Positions 53,032 through 61,435 of a DNA stretch of 64,000 bases are shown here, piece by piece. The stretch spans positions 1 to 64,000 of the forward strand of contig CAZWMD010000012.1 in assembly GCA_964634815.1 (NCBI GenBank), written 5' to 3'. The stretch's first letter is position 1. Every line of letters starts with the position of its first letter. The translations under genes and the position numbers were made by a program. The notes beneath the pieces are model-generated. The model worked only from the letters and a program-made list of their open reading frames with translations, ran no database searches and was not told the DNA's origin. The DNA is from JALZVT01 sp964634815 (GTDB lineage: Bacteria > Pseudomonadota > Gammaproteobacteria > Pseudomonadales > Azotimanducaceae).

Positions 53032-53469
53032 ATGAAGACCGTTAGTGTTAGAGCCGAGGACGTCCGTCGAGACTGGGTAGTTATCGACGCCGCAGAGCAC
53101 ACCTTGGGTCGCCTTGCGACCGAAGTGGCCAGTCGTCTGCGCGGCAAGCACAAGCCCGAGTACACCCCTCATGTTGATACCGGCGACTACATTATTGTGG
53201 TCAATGCCGACAAGATTAAGGTGACGGGCAAGAAAGAAACCGACAAGCTGTATTACCGACACACGGGTTATCCCGGTGGTATCAAGGAAACACCGCTTGG
53301 CAAGATGCGCGAGACTCATCCCGAGCGCATCATCGAGAAAGCGGTTAAAGGCATGCTGCCGAAAAATCCGCTTGGGCGGCAGATGTATCGAAAATTAAAG
53401 GTCTATGCCGGTGCCGAGCACCCGCATGAGGCCCAACAACCAAAGGTTTTGGAGTTCAATAATGGCTGA
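53032..53469 (+). CDS. rplM: 50S ribosomal protein L13
   Basis: A 145-residue large-subunit protein. WVVIDAAEHTLGRLATEVA and the L13 signature around VKGMLPKNPLGRQMYRKLKV are present. The ATG at 53032 (MKTVSVRAEDV) is chosen; the open frame upstream is not part of L13. It overlaps rpsI by 8 nt. Confidence 0.98.
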   Translation: MKTVSVRAEDVRRDWVVIDAAEHTLGRLATEVASRLRGKHKPEYTPHVDTGDYIIVVNADKIKVTGKKETDKLYYRHTGYPGGIKETPLGKMRETHPERIIEKAVKGMLPKNPLGRQMYRKLKVYAGAEHPHEAQQPKVLEFNNG

Positions 53470-53854
53470 AGCAGCCAGTTACGGCACAGGACGTCGAAAG
53501 ACGTCTACCGCACGGGTATTTGTTAATCCTGGTAGCGGCGTGATTAGTGTTAACTCGCGTCCACTCGATGAGTATTTTGGTCGCGAAACCGCGCGGATGA
53601 TTGTGCGGCAGCCGCTGGAAGTTGCTGGCGCAGACGGTCGGTTCGACATCAAAGTCACCGTTTCCGGTGGCGGTGGCTCCGGCCAGGCGGGTGCGATTCG
53701 CCACGGTATTGCCCGAGCACTGGTTGACTACGATGAGACCCTGCGCGGCCCTATGCGTCAGGCTGGGTTGTTAACCCGTGATGCCAGAGCGGTTGAGCGG
53801 AAGAAGATTGGTCTGCGTAAAGCACGCAAGAAACCTCAGTTCTCCAAGCGTTAA
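53462..53854 (+). CDS. rpsI: 30S ribosomal protein S9
   Basis: A 130-residue small-subunit protein whose C-terminal tail (KKPQFSKR) reaches the P-site tRNA. YGTGRRKTSTARVFV and the S9 signature GGGGSGQAGAIRHGIARAL are visible. The start ATG at 53462 lies within the end of rplM, so the two are coupled. Confidence 0.98.
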   Translation: MAEAASYGTGRRKTSTARVFVNPGSGVISVNSRPLDEYFGRETARMIVRQPLEVAGADGRFDIKVTVSGGGGSGQAGAIRHGIARALVDYDETLRGPMRQAGLLTRDARAVERKKIGLRKARKKPQFSKR

Positions 53855-54242
53855 ATCACTCAAGGATTTATGCCAATGAGCCCTGCAGACATTGCTCTGC
53901 AGAGGTGGGCTGCAGCTACTCGAAACTAGCCGTCCGTTTCTGAAACCGGAACCAGCAAGCTGCGCCTCGAGACAACTCCAGGGAAAGTGCCTGGCACCTG
54001 TTTTGATCCAGATTATTCAGTGCAACTGGACGATAAATCACCAAATTTTCGAGTGCTTTTTCTCTGTCTTTTTGTGTTTCCAGCCGGCGCTTTAGTGCGT
54101 TTTGGCTATCCTTATATGGTAATATTCTGCGGTTTTGTGCAACGCGGTATTTGAGTGTTGCGAGAATCCGACAATTGCAGCTAATTCAACGGTTAAGCTG
54201 AAGATTAGACAGCTGTAAAACAGCTAACGGGAGCAGTGAAAC
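53855..54242. other. 388-bp spacer between rpsI and petA
   Basis: No gene supported. It starts with a hairpin (53883-53902), then mixed sequence, and becomes AT-rich around 54040-54130. That part probably holds the petABC promoter, since it includes TATATGGTAATAT, but no convincing -35 could be paired. The last 20 bp include CGGGAG, the likely ribosome-binding site of petA. Confidence 0.6.
53883..53902 (+). terminator. Hairpin after rpsI, possible weak terminator
   Basis: CTGCAGA and TCTGCAG form a perfect 7-bp stem with a 6-nt loop, and AGCCC/GGGCT outside it could extend the stem with a bulge. No T-run follows, so termination, if any, would be factor-dependent. Confidence 0.35.
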
Positions 54243-54926
54243 GTGGCCGAAGACGCCCTCGCACCAGATGCGGTTGCATCGTCCAGCGCCAGTGATGGCA
54301 GCAGTAATGGAACAGGTGATAGCTCTGGTGAACCCAGAGAAATTAATCAGAGTCGTCGCTACTTTCTGATCGGCGCGACGGCCGCTGTGGGAGCCGTTGG
54401 TGTGGTTGGGGCTGCTGTCCCTTTTCTGGCTTCCTGGGCACCCAGCGCCAAAGCACGCGCAGCCGGTGCTCCAGTTCGGATAGATATTTCAAAAATTGAA
54501 ATGAACAACATGATCGGCCCCATACCCACATGGCGTGGTAACCCGGTTTTTGTATTGCGTCGTGACCAGGCCGCGATCGAGCGTTTGGAGTCCCAAACGG
54601 AAAATCTGGCAGACCCGGATTCACAGCGACCGCAGCAGCCAACTTACGCGCAGAACACTCCGCGGTCGCGAAAAGCTGAGATCGGTGTCTATATTGGTTT
54701 GTGCACACATCTGGGTTGTTCGCCGAAGTACCACGGCAAAGTTCAGCCCGAGCCCTTTGATGCGAATTGGCAAGGCGGCTTCTTTTGCCCTTGTCATGGT
54801 TCCAAATTCGACCTGGCCGGTCGCGTCGTTAAGGCCGTACCCGCGCCAGCCAACCTTGAAGTTCCACCGCACAGCTATGTTAGCGATAGCGAGATAGTGA
54901 TTGGTGTCGATGAGGAGAACGCCTGA
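54243..54926 (+). CDS. petA: Ubiquinol-cytochrome c reductase Rieske iron-sulfur subunit
   Basis: A 227-residue [2Fe-2S] subunit of the bc1 complex. Cluster ligands are CTHLGC (154-159) and CPCHGS (182-187). The N-terminus has a Ser/Gly-rich leader of about 35 residues followed by a Tat-type anchor, SRRYFLIGATAAVGAVGVVG, which stays as the membrane helix. GTG start with GGGAG upstream. The leader is longer than in most bacterial Rieske proteins. First gene of petABC. Confidence 0.97.
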   Translation: MAEDALAPDAVASSSASDGSSNGTGDSSGEPREINQSRRYFLIGATAAVGAVGVVGAAVPFLASWAPSAKARAAGAPVRIDISKIEMNNMIGPIPTWRGNPVFVLRRDQAAIERLESQTENLADPDSQRPQQPTYAQNTPRSRKAEIGVYIGLCTHLGCSPKYHGKVQPEPFDANWQGGFFCPCHGSKFDLAGRVVKAVPAPANLEVPPHSYVSDSEIVIGVDEENA

Positions 54927-56203
54927 TGTCTGACGCTCCAAACGTTGCACCCCAAAAGCCAGGTGCAATGGAAAAAATGATGGGTTGGGTGGATGAACGC
55001 TTTCCGCTCACCGAGACCATCGAATATCACGCCAGCAAGTACTGGGCGCCGAAAAATTTCAACTTTTGGTATTACTTCGGCATCCTCGCCTCGGTTGTTC
55101 TTGTTAATCAGCTTGTGACAGGCATCTGGCTCACGATGAGCTATGTGCCAAGCGGTGACGGTGCGTTTGCATCGGTTGAGTACATCATGCGTGATGTCGA
55201 ATATGGCTGGTTGCTCAGGTATCTCCATTCCACAGGTGCATCGGCGTTCTTTGTGGTCGTGTACCTGCACATGTTCCGGGCCCTGGCTTACGGGTCTTAC
55301 AAGAAGCCGCGCGAACTGCTGTGGCTGTTTGGCATGGCAATCTTTGTTGTGCTCATGGCTGAAGGATTTTTTGGCTACCTGTTACCCTGGGGCAACATGA
55401 GCTTTTGGGCGGCACAGGTGATTGTGTCGCTGGTTGGGGCGATCCCGGTGATCGGGCCCGACATGATGGAGTGGGTGCGGGGAGATTTCCTGATCTCTGA
55501 AATCACCTTGAATCGGTTCTTTGCGTTGCACGTGATTGCCTTGCCGCTGGTTTTGGTTGCGCTGGTATTTCTGCACATCGTTGCGTTGCACCATGTGGGC
55601 TCGAATAACCCGGACGGGATCGAGATCAAGAAAAACAAGGACGAGAATGGTGTGCCCAAAGATGGTATCGCCTTCCACCCCTACTACACGGTGCACGATA
55701 TTCAGGCGACGGTGGTGTTCCTGTTCTTGTTTTGCGCCATCGTGTTTTTTGCTCCCGAGATGGGCGGGTTCTTTCTGGAGAAGCCCAACTTCGAAGAGGC
55801 AAACCCGGTTAAAACGCCTGAGCACATTGTGCCCGTTTGGTATTACTTGCCGTTCTACGCCATGCTTCGAGCCGCTACCTTCCCGTTACTTGGTCTTGAT
55901 GCCAAGTTCTGGGGGCTTGTGGTGATGGCTGGAGCGATCATTGTGCCAATGGCATTGCCCTGGCTCGACAAGAGTCCGGTGAAATCCATGCGCTACAAGG
56001 GGCGAGCTTCAAAAATTATGCTTGCTGTTCTGGTTGGCAGCTTCTTTATTCTGGGCTACCTGGGATATGTCCCCTCAACCACTGGCCGTACTATAGCCGC
56101 GCAGTTTTTCACCATGCTGTACTTTTCGTATTTTGTGCTGATGCCCTGGTACACGCGGGTAGAAAAGACCAGTGATGTGCCTGATCGGGTGACGATGCGA
56201 TGA
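54926..56203 (+). CDS. petB: Cytochrome b of the bc1 complex
   Basis: A 425-residue inner-membrane protein with eight or nine helices that binds two b hemes and the quinol-oxidation and quinone-reduction sites. Heme-ligand histidines lie in LRYLHSTGASAFFVVVYLHM and in the later HVIALPLVLVALVFLHIVAL; the Qo-site loop follows. Start and stop overlap petA by one base. Confidence 0.97.
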   Translation: MSDAPNVAPQKPGAMEKMMGWVDERFPLTETIEYHASKYWAPKNFNFWYYFGILASVVLVNQLVTGIWLTMSYVPSGDGAFASVEYIMRDVEYGWLLRYLHSTGASAFFVVVYLHMFRALAYGSYKKPRELLWLFGMAIFVVLMAEGFFGYLLPWGNMSFWAAQVIVSLVGAIPVIGPDMMEWVRGDFLISEITLNRFFALHVIALPLVLVALVFLHIVALHHVGSNNPDGIEIKKNKDENGVPKDGIAFHPYYTVHDIQATVVFLFLFCAIVFFAPEMGGFFLEKPNFEEANPVKTPEHIVPVWYYLPFYAMLRAATFPLLGLDAKFWGLVVMAGAIIVPMALPWLDKSPVKSMRYKGRASKIMLAVLVGSFFILGYLGYVPSTTGRTIAAQFFTMLYFSYFVLMPWYTRVEKTSDVPDRVTMR

Positions 56204-56289
56204 TTCCGGTGCTCTTCGACAAAATGCTAGTGAACAAGCCCCTTCAAGCCCGAACTCGGGATTGCGCAGGATCAACGGGAGCGGTACGA

Positions 56290-57114
56290 ATGGCGGTAGC
56301 TACAAAAAAGCCTGGGCTTATTGGTCTGCGCAGAACTTTGCTCGCGCTCATGATGCTTTTGCCTATGACGCTTTGGGCGGCGACAGAGTCGAGCTGGCCA
56401 ATGGATCCGTTTGAACCCGATTTGCACAACCAGCCATCGCTGCAAAGTGGTGCAAGCACCTACATTAACTATTGTGTCGGGTGCCACTCGCTCAAGTTTC
56501 AACGTTATGCGCGCACCGCGCAGGATCTCGGGATTCCTGAAGATTTGGCGAGCGAGCTGTTGATTCACACGGGACAAAAAATTGGCGATCACATAAAAAC
56601 TGCGATGCCTGCCGAGAAAGCCAAAGCCTGGTTTGGTGGTCCGCCGCCAGACTTGACCATGGTGGCCCGAACCCGGGGCGGTGAGTGGCTTTACAACTAT
56701 CTGCGGGCGTTCTACCTCGACGAGCAACGCCCTCTTGGAGTCAACAACAAGGTCTTCGCCAACGTTGGTATGCCTCATGTGATGCTCGATCTGCAGGGAA
56801 TTGTGCGTAATGGTTGCGCTCAGGTGCCACTGATTGCGCCGAACGGTGGAGAGCGCCGCGATGAACTGGTGCCAGGAAAGACAATTACTACCGAAGATTG
56901 CGACCAGCTGATCCTGGAAGAGGGTAGCGGTAAACAGAGTCCAGAAGAGTTTGATCAAACGATCTACGACCTGGTTAATTTTCTGACCTATGTGGGCGAA
57001 CCCTACGCACTCGAGCGTCAACGCATAGGCGTATACGTGCTGTTGTTTTTATTGATTATGTTTGGCTTTGCGTACCTGCTTAACCGCGAGTACTGGAAAG
57101 ACGTCAAGCATTGA
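56290..57114 (+). CDS. petC: Cytochrome c1 of the bc1 complex
   Basis: About 274 residues. A signal peptide (LLALMMLLPMTLWAA) precedes a heme-binding CVGCH (about 62-66), and a single C-terminal membrane anchor (IGVYVLLFLLIMFGFAYLL) holds the protein on the periplasmic face. An ATG at 56200 overlapping petB is in frame, but the ATG at 56290 has GGGAG with good spacing and gives a normal signal peptide, so I prefer it. Confidence 0.95.
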   Translation: MAVATKKPGLIGLRRTLLALMMLLPMTLWAATESSWPMDPFEPDLHNQPSLQSGASTYINYCVGCHSLKFQRYARTAQDLGIPEDLASELLIHTGQKIGDHIKTAMPAEKAKAWFGGPPPDLTMVARTRGGEWLYNYLRAFYLDEQRPLGVNNKVFANVGMPHVMLDLQGIVRNGCAQVPLIAPNGGERRDELVPGKTITTEDCDQLILEEGSGKQSPEEFDQTIYDLVNFLTYVGEPYALERQRIGVYVLLFLLIMFGFAYLLNREYWKDVKH

Positions 57115-57164
57115 TGGGGAGCGGATAGCCGTTCGCCTTTAGAGGCGGCGCGCTCTTTTAGCAC

Positions 57165-57188
57165 AAGCCCGCATGGTTGCGGGCTTTT
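57165..57188 (+). terminator. Rho-independent terminator after petC
   Basis: GCCCGCA and TGCGGGC (57167-57184) form a perfect 7-bp GC-rich stem with a TGGT loop, followed by TTTT. It lies about 50 bp after the petC stop and should end the petABC transcript. Confidence 0.85.
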
Positions 57189-57256
57189 GCATTATTGCAT
57201 CGAGCTGTTGAACTACTGTTTGACGTGTGTGGTGCTTAAGTTTCTTAAGAGGTGTT

Positions 57257-57889
57257 ATGAACGTTGTAGCCAAAAGATCATCGATTACTCTGTTTTCGGA
57301 TGCGAGCGATCATTACAGCCACCGTGTCCGTATGGTTCTGGCCGAGAAAGGCGTCAGCGTTGACGTTGTAGATGTCGATCCGGCGAACAAGCCAGAAGAT
57401 TTGATCGAGCTCAATCCATACAACACGCTACCTACGCTGTTCGATCGTGATCTGGTGCTATACCAATCAACCATCATTATGGAATACCTTGATGAGCGGT
57501 TTCCGCATCCGCCACTGCTGCCTGTTTACCCCGTTGCCCGAGCGCAATCCCGTTTGTTGGTTCACCGGATAGAGCAAGACTGGAGCCCCAAGGTAGATGT
57601 GTTGATGGACAGCAAATCCAAAGAGGCTGCTGTCACCAAAGCGCGTAAGGAACTACGCGACGATCTATTGGCAATCGCACCGATTTACGACGAGAAGCCT
57701 TTCTTCATGAGTGAGGAATTTACCTTGGTGGACTGTTGTGTCGCACCGATCTTGTGGCGGCTTGTGCCTATGGATATCAAATTGCCTGAAAAGCAAACCA
57801 GAGGCATGCACAAGTACATGCAATCCATTTTTGAGCGTGATTCGTTCCGGGCGAGCCTCACGGAAGCCGAACTGGAAATGCATGAATGA
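57257..57889 (+). CDS. sspA: Stringent starvation protein A
   Basis: A 210-residue glutathione-transferase-fold protein that binds RNA polymerase and alters promoter choice in stress. N-terminal thioredoxin-like half: ITLFSDASDHYSHRVRMVL, then LIELNPYNTLPTLFDRDLVL; helical C-terminal half. The ATG at 57257 follows AAGAGGTG. It overlaps sspB by four bases. Confidence 0.95.
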   Translation: MNVVAKRSSITLFSDASDHYSHRVRMVLAEKGVSVDVVDVDPANKPEDLIELNPYNTLPTLFDRDLVLYQSTIIMEYLDERFPHPPLLPVYPVARAQSRLLVHRIEQDWSPKVDVLMDSKSKEAAVTKARKELRDDLLAIAPIYDEKPFFMSEEFTLVDCCVAPILWRLVPMDIKLPEKQTRGMHKYMQSIFERDSFRASLTEAELEMHE

Positions 57890-58338
57890 CACCAAATCGC
57901 CCCTATCTGCTACGGGCGTTGTTTGACTGGATTTGTGACAACAACTGCACGCCCTACTTGCTCGTAGACGCAACCCTTGAGGATGTAGAGGTACCGGCGG
58001 AGCATGTGAACGGCGGCCGCATTGTGCTCAATGCCTCTGGGTCTGCCGTTGCCAATTTTGACATCTCGGATAAGCAGATCAGCTTCAATACCCGTTTTTC
58101 CGGTCGAGACACCTGGATAAATGTGCCTATGGCAGCGGTTTTGGCGATCTATGCAAAAGAGACTCAAGAAGGAATGACCTTCGCGCCTTCTGATTATCCT
58201 GATCGCAAACAGCGTGCGGAGTATGCCCAGATCGGCGCGGACCCATCTGTTGCGTCTTCAGACGAAACCGACGAGTCTGCTGAAGTAGTAGGTGCTTCAC
58301 AGGAGCCCAAGACCAATCATTTAAAGGTAGTGAAGTAG
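57886..58338 (+). CDS. sspB: ClpXP adaptor SspB
   Basis: A 150-residue specificity factor that delivers ssrA-tagged proteins to ClpXP. The peptide-binding fold runs from PYLLRALFDWICDNNCTPYL to about residue 110 (VPMAAVLAIYAKETQEGM). A flexible acidic tail follows, ending in the ClpX-docking peptide, here NHLKVVK. Confidence 0.96.
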   Translation: MTPNRPYLLRALFDWICDNNCTPYLLVDATLEDVEVPAEHVNGGRIVLNASGSAVANFDISDKQISFNTRFSGRDTWINVPMAAVLAIYAKETQEGMTFAPSDYPDRKQRAEYAQIGADPSVASSDETDESAEVVGASQEPKTNHLKVVK

Positions 58339-58372
58339 CCGGGGCCAAAAGCGCGCTGCAAGGGCATCAGGT

Positions 58373-58936
58373 TTAGTCGATATATTCGAAGACCTTCACA
58401 ATTTTTTGCACGCCGAACACCTTTTGCGCAACCTCTACCGCCTTTTGTGCATGATCCCGCGTTAAGAGGCCCATCAGATAGACAACGCTGTTTTCGGTAA
58501 CTACCTTAATCCGGCTGCCTCGAATATCACGGCGAGCAATCAGTCGAGATTTCACCTTGGAGGTGAGCCAGGCATCGTTTGAGCGAGCGACACGCGAAAT
58601 CGGCCCGCTGATTTCTATCTCGTTGTGGATAGTCCGGGCCTTGCGAATGTTGGTTGCGGCTTCCAGTGCTTTGCGTTTCAGAGGTTCATTGTCGACCTGG
58701 CCAAGCAGGAGAACAATGCCGTTGTAACTCACTGCTGACAGATGGGCTTTCTTCAGGCCGGGGTCTGATTTACGAATCTGTCGGATGACAAGCGTCTCAA
58801 TGGCTTCATCATCGATAAAATTGCCCGGCGTGCGGGACTCTGTTTGACCTTTGGTGTTGGCGCAGCCGCTCATGAGGCTCAACGGTAGAGCGAGCATGGC
58901 AACCAGCAAAAAGGGGAGACTTATCGTCTCGCGCAT
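58373..58936 (-). CDS. BON-domain lipoprotein (DolP/YraP-like)
   Basis: A 187-residue outer-membrane lipoprotein candidate. Signal peptide with lipobox LMSGC, Cys 25 as the lipidated residue, then two BON domains (about 45-110 and 115-187, the second with LIARRDIRGSRIKVVTENSV). E. coli DolP of this layout maintains outer-membrane integrity. Convergent with sspB, with 34 bp between. Confidence 0.93.
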   Translation of the reverse strand: MRETISLPFLLVAMLALPLSLMSGCANTKGQTESRTPGNFIDDEAIETLVIRQIRKSDPGLKKAHLSAVSYNGIVLLLGQVDNEPLKRKALEAATNIRKARTIHNEIEISGPISRVARSNDAWLTSKVKSRLIARRDIRGSRIKVVTENSVVYLMGLLTRDHAQKAVEVAQKVFGVQKIVKVFEYID

Positions 58937-59036
58937 CTAGAACTCCTTGTCGGTGTGTGAAGCTATCAGTACGTTTGGTTACGCAGGACTGCCTGTGTGA
59001 TCCGATTGAACGTCTACTCCGGAAGCGGGAATACTC

Positions 59037-59399
59037 CTAAAACGCCGATTCAATCCAGTCCATTTTCGGTGGGTAGTTTGTCCCGCTAATGGCCACAACG
59101 TCAAACTGTGCGCGATGGTTCCTGAACAGGGGATGACGCTGCAGAAAAAATTCTGCGCTTCGCTGGATGCGTCGCTGCTTAGCTTTGGTAACTGATGCCG
59201 CGGCGCTGCCGTAACGGTTGCTGGCCCGATAGCGGACTTCGACAAAATGGAGGTTTTTGCCAGCCGCTATAATATCGAGTTCGCCCATTTTGCAATGAAA
59301 GTTGCGCGCCACAATCGAAAGTCCCTGTTGCTCCAGAAAATTTGCTGCGGCCTCTTCGTGCTGAGCCCCCTGGTGCTGACTGGGAGAGCCCGGTTTCAC
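59037..59399 (-). CDS. yraN: YraN (UPF0102) family protein
   Basis: A 120-residue protein with a restriction-endonuclease-like fold: QHEEAAANFLEQQGLSIVARN, GELDIIA (the family Asp) and HFVEVRYRA. The function is unknown in most species. Its ATG overlaps the lpoA stop by four bases. In E. coli and Pseudomonas an SIS-domain gene (diaA/gmhA) follows; here there are only 100 bp before the BON gene. Confidence 0.93.
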   Translation of the reverse strand: MKPGSPSQHQGAQHEEAAANFLEQQGLSIVARNFHCKMGELDIIAAGKNLHFVEVRYRASNRYGSAAASVTKAKQRRIQRSAEFFLQRHPLFRNHRAQFDVVAISGTNYPPKMDWIESAF

Positions 59400-61369
59400 C
59401 TGGGTCCGGGCGCTACAGGGCGTTCCTGAACAACCATGGGTAGGGGCGTAAGACCTTCGCTGCCAACATACTGCCAGGCCAAATCCCTGCGCACGCGACC
59501 ACCAAATTCGATGGACAGCTCTCCGGTGCCACCAAGCAGTCGCTGGTGAGGTGTGCGTAGCAGAAGATCCAGGCGGTCGGCCAGTCGATAGGCATCTACG
59601 CCGAGGGCGTACAACGGCACCAGCCCTCCCTGGGTCACGCCAAAGGAACTTTCTACGCTTTCTTTGATGGCGCTGGGGTAAAGTTTCCAGGGTATTTCAC
59701 TGACGTTGAAGCCGCGCAGGTCGCGCAGATCTCGCTGGGCGATGCGCCTCAAGGCTTGAGACGAGGTGTATACAGGCACTTTTGAGGAAAAGTGAAATCT
59801 CAGAGCGGGTCGCAGGGCGCGCGCCTCTGGTCCGTCTAAAAACGCAACAATTGCATCGATGTCCTGTCTTGCCCGGGGTACAAATTCAAGCTCCTCGCCG
59901 AGCAGATTTTCCAGGCGTCGATGTCGAGCGCTGGATGCATCTACCAGTAAGGTGTTTCCGACAACGCTTGTGATTTGTTTAACATCCGGCGTTGCCCCCA
60001 CGCCAACAACCTGACTGCTTGGCGCGCCGCGCAACAGGGCCTCGGGTTGCAGCCTTGCGGATTCAAATTCTGTTATCAGTGCGTCCTTGGCGCGCTGAGA
60101 CCATTCCTGTTCGTTGTGGAGCACCACAACGCGCTCCAGGTTTTCTGCCTGGATACGTCGTGCGATGGCCCGTGCTTCGTCTTCAACGGCTAAACCAAAC
60201 TGCACAATGTTGTCATCCGCCACCACATCGTCTGGCAGATAGTTCAGCAGCAGTGTGGGTATTCTGGGTTGACCCTCTGCTGCAGAATTTGTTGCAGAGT
60301 TTGTGACAGCGTTAAGTTCGACCACGCGATTCTTGTCGAGCGGTCCAACCAGTAAATCCGCACCCAAACCATTGGCCTGTGCGAGCAGATCGGGCAGGCT
60401 GGCGCTGTGTGTATCCAGCACTGTGAGTTGTCGATCGCTGCTGCCTGCGTGCAGATGAGCGGCTACGAACCCGTCACGAACGGCTTTCCCGGCTGCCGCG
60501 AGAGGGCCAGACTGTGGGATCAATAAGGCGATGTGCTTGAAATCATCGCGGTTGGTTTGCAACGCCGCCAGCGCCGTGGGTACGGTTTGGCGCGCAGGGT
60601 GTGTGGCGTTTGCAGATTGCCAACGACCCAGGCGTTCTTTGGCGTCGGTCAGCGTAAAGGCGCCAAGCAAGGTTTCTTTGAGCTGCCACCAACTGCGTTC
60701 GATACCCGCTGTGCTGTTTGCCTGTTGCGCAACCTGACTGGCAGCGCTTTGTGATACGAGTGACCAGATCTGGTCGACGCGTTCCTGCATCGCTTTTGAG
60801 CTGCGAGGTTGGGGGCTGTTGATGAGAGCGCTGGCAGCGGAAATTGGATCGACATTTAAGGCCTGAAGGTCTTTGGCCAGCACAATATAACGCTGGTCCT
60901 GGGCGGGGTTGAGCGGTAGCAGATTGGCATAGAACGCCCGGGCTGCCGGACCGTCAAAGCGATCAATCGCCAGTTGTGTGGCCAGTGCGCCATAGTCGAA
61001 CGTTTGCTCGGCGTTGAGAAGTGCAGGGTCGAGCTTGTCGAGCGCGCTGCTGGCATCTGCCGGTCTCGACTCGGCGTACAGGGCGTCTGCCGCAGCGAGC
61101 CACAGCGCTGAGCTCTCTTCAGGGCCCGCGACACCTGCGAGCTCAACCAGGGCATCAGCACTGCCCTGGGTTACCCTGTTACCTGTGGTGGGTTGCGCAG
61201 GGGGAGTGTACGGGGCGCTACCACAACCGTTCAGCAATATAGTCATCAAGAGAGCGCAGCCGAGTGCCACAATCTTTGGAGACCCGACCCCTCTACTACG
61301 CCAGGTATTGCCTCTGGGGGTTTTTCTTTTCGTATTGATTGTCGTTATCACTGGCTTCGTCGTTATCAT
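59396..61369 (-). CDS. lpoA: Penicillin-binding protein activator LpoA
   Basis: About 657 residues. A lipobox LLNGC with Cys near 49 makes it an outer-membrane lipoprotein. An N-terminal TPR-like half (ALVELAGVAGPEESSALWLAAADAL) and a C-terminal periplasmic-binding-protein-like half (HIALLIPQSGPLAAAGKAVRDGF) match LpoA, which activates PBP1A. The start is uncertain: ATGs at 61426 and 61369 both lack a clear Shine-Dalgarno, and the longer frame to 61696 runs over rsmI. I chose 61369 as the shortest that keeps the signal peptide. Confidence 0.92.
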   Translation of the reverse strand: MITTKPVITTINTKRKTPRGNTWRSRGVGSPKIVALGCALLMTILLNGCGSAPYTPPAQPTTGNRVTQGSADALVELAGVAGPEESSALWLAAADALYAESRPADASSALDKLDPALLNAEQTFDYGALATQLAIDRFDGPAARAFYANLLPLNPAQDQRYIVLAKDLQALNVDPISAASALINSPQPRSSKAMQERVDQIWSLVSQSAASQVAQQANSTAGIERSWWQLKETLLGAFTLTDAKERLGRWQSANATHPARQTVPTALAALQTNRDDFKHIALLIPQSGPLAAAGKAVRDGFVAAHLHAGSSDRQLTVLDTHSASLPDLLAQANGLGADLLVGPLDKNRVVELNAVTNSATNSAAEGQPRIPTLLLNYLPDDVVADDNIVQFGLAVEDEARAIARRIQAENLERVVVLHNEQEWSQRAKDALITEFESARLQPEALLRGAPSSQVVGVGATPDVKQITSVVGNTLLVDASSARHRRLENLLGEELEFVPRARQDIDAIVAFLDGPEARALRPALRFHFSSKVPVYTSSQALRRIAQRDLRDLRGFNVSEIPWKLYPSAIKESVESSFGVTQGGLVPLYALGVDAYRLADRLDLLLRTPHQRLLGGTGELSIEFGGRVRRDLAWQYVGSEGLTPLPMVVQERPVAPGPR

Positions 61370-61435
61370 TAACTTGGTATCTGGATTGATCTTTAACAGG
61401 GCTCTTAACGGGGCTGAAATCTGCATGGCTGTGGG

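Noticed and set aside
53892..54095. 67-codon plus-strand open frame after rpsI
   Set aside because: No ribosome-binding site, no family resemblance, and it runs through a hairpin and an AT-rich promoter-like region.
56272..57021. 249-codon open frame on the minus strand
   Set aside because: Antisense to petC, which has a heme motif, signal peptide and anchor.
57217..57247. TTGACG followed at 17 bp by TCTTAA as a promoter for sspA
   Set aside because: The predicted start of transcription would fall on the ribosome-binding site of sspA, so it is unlikely to be used.
58937..59036. Possible remnant of an SIS-domain gene between yraN and the BON gene
   Set aside because: No frame in the 100-bp spacer shows SIS-fold residues; I record only the absence.
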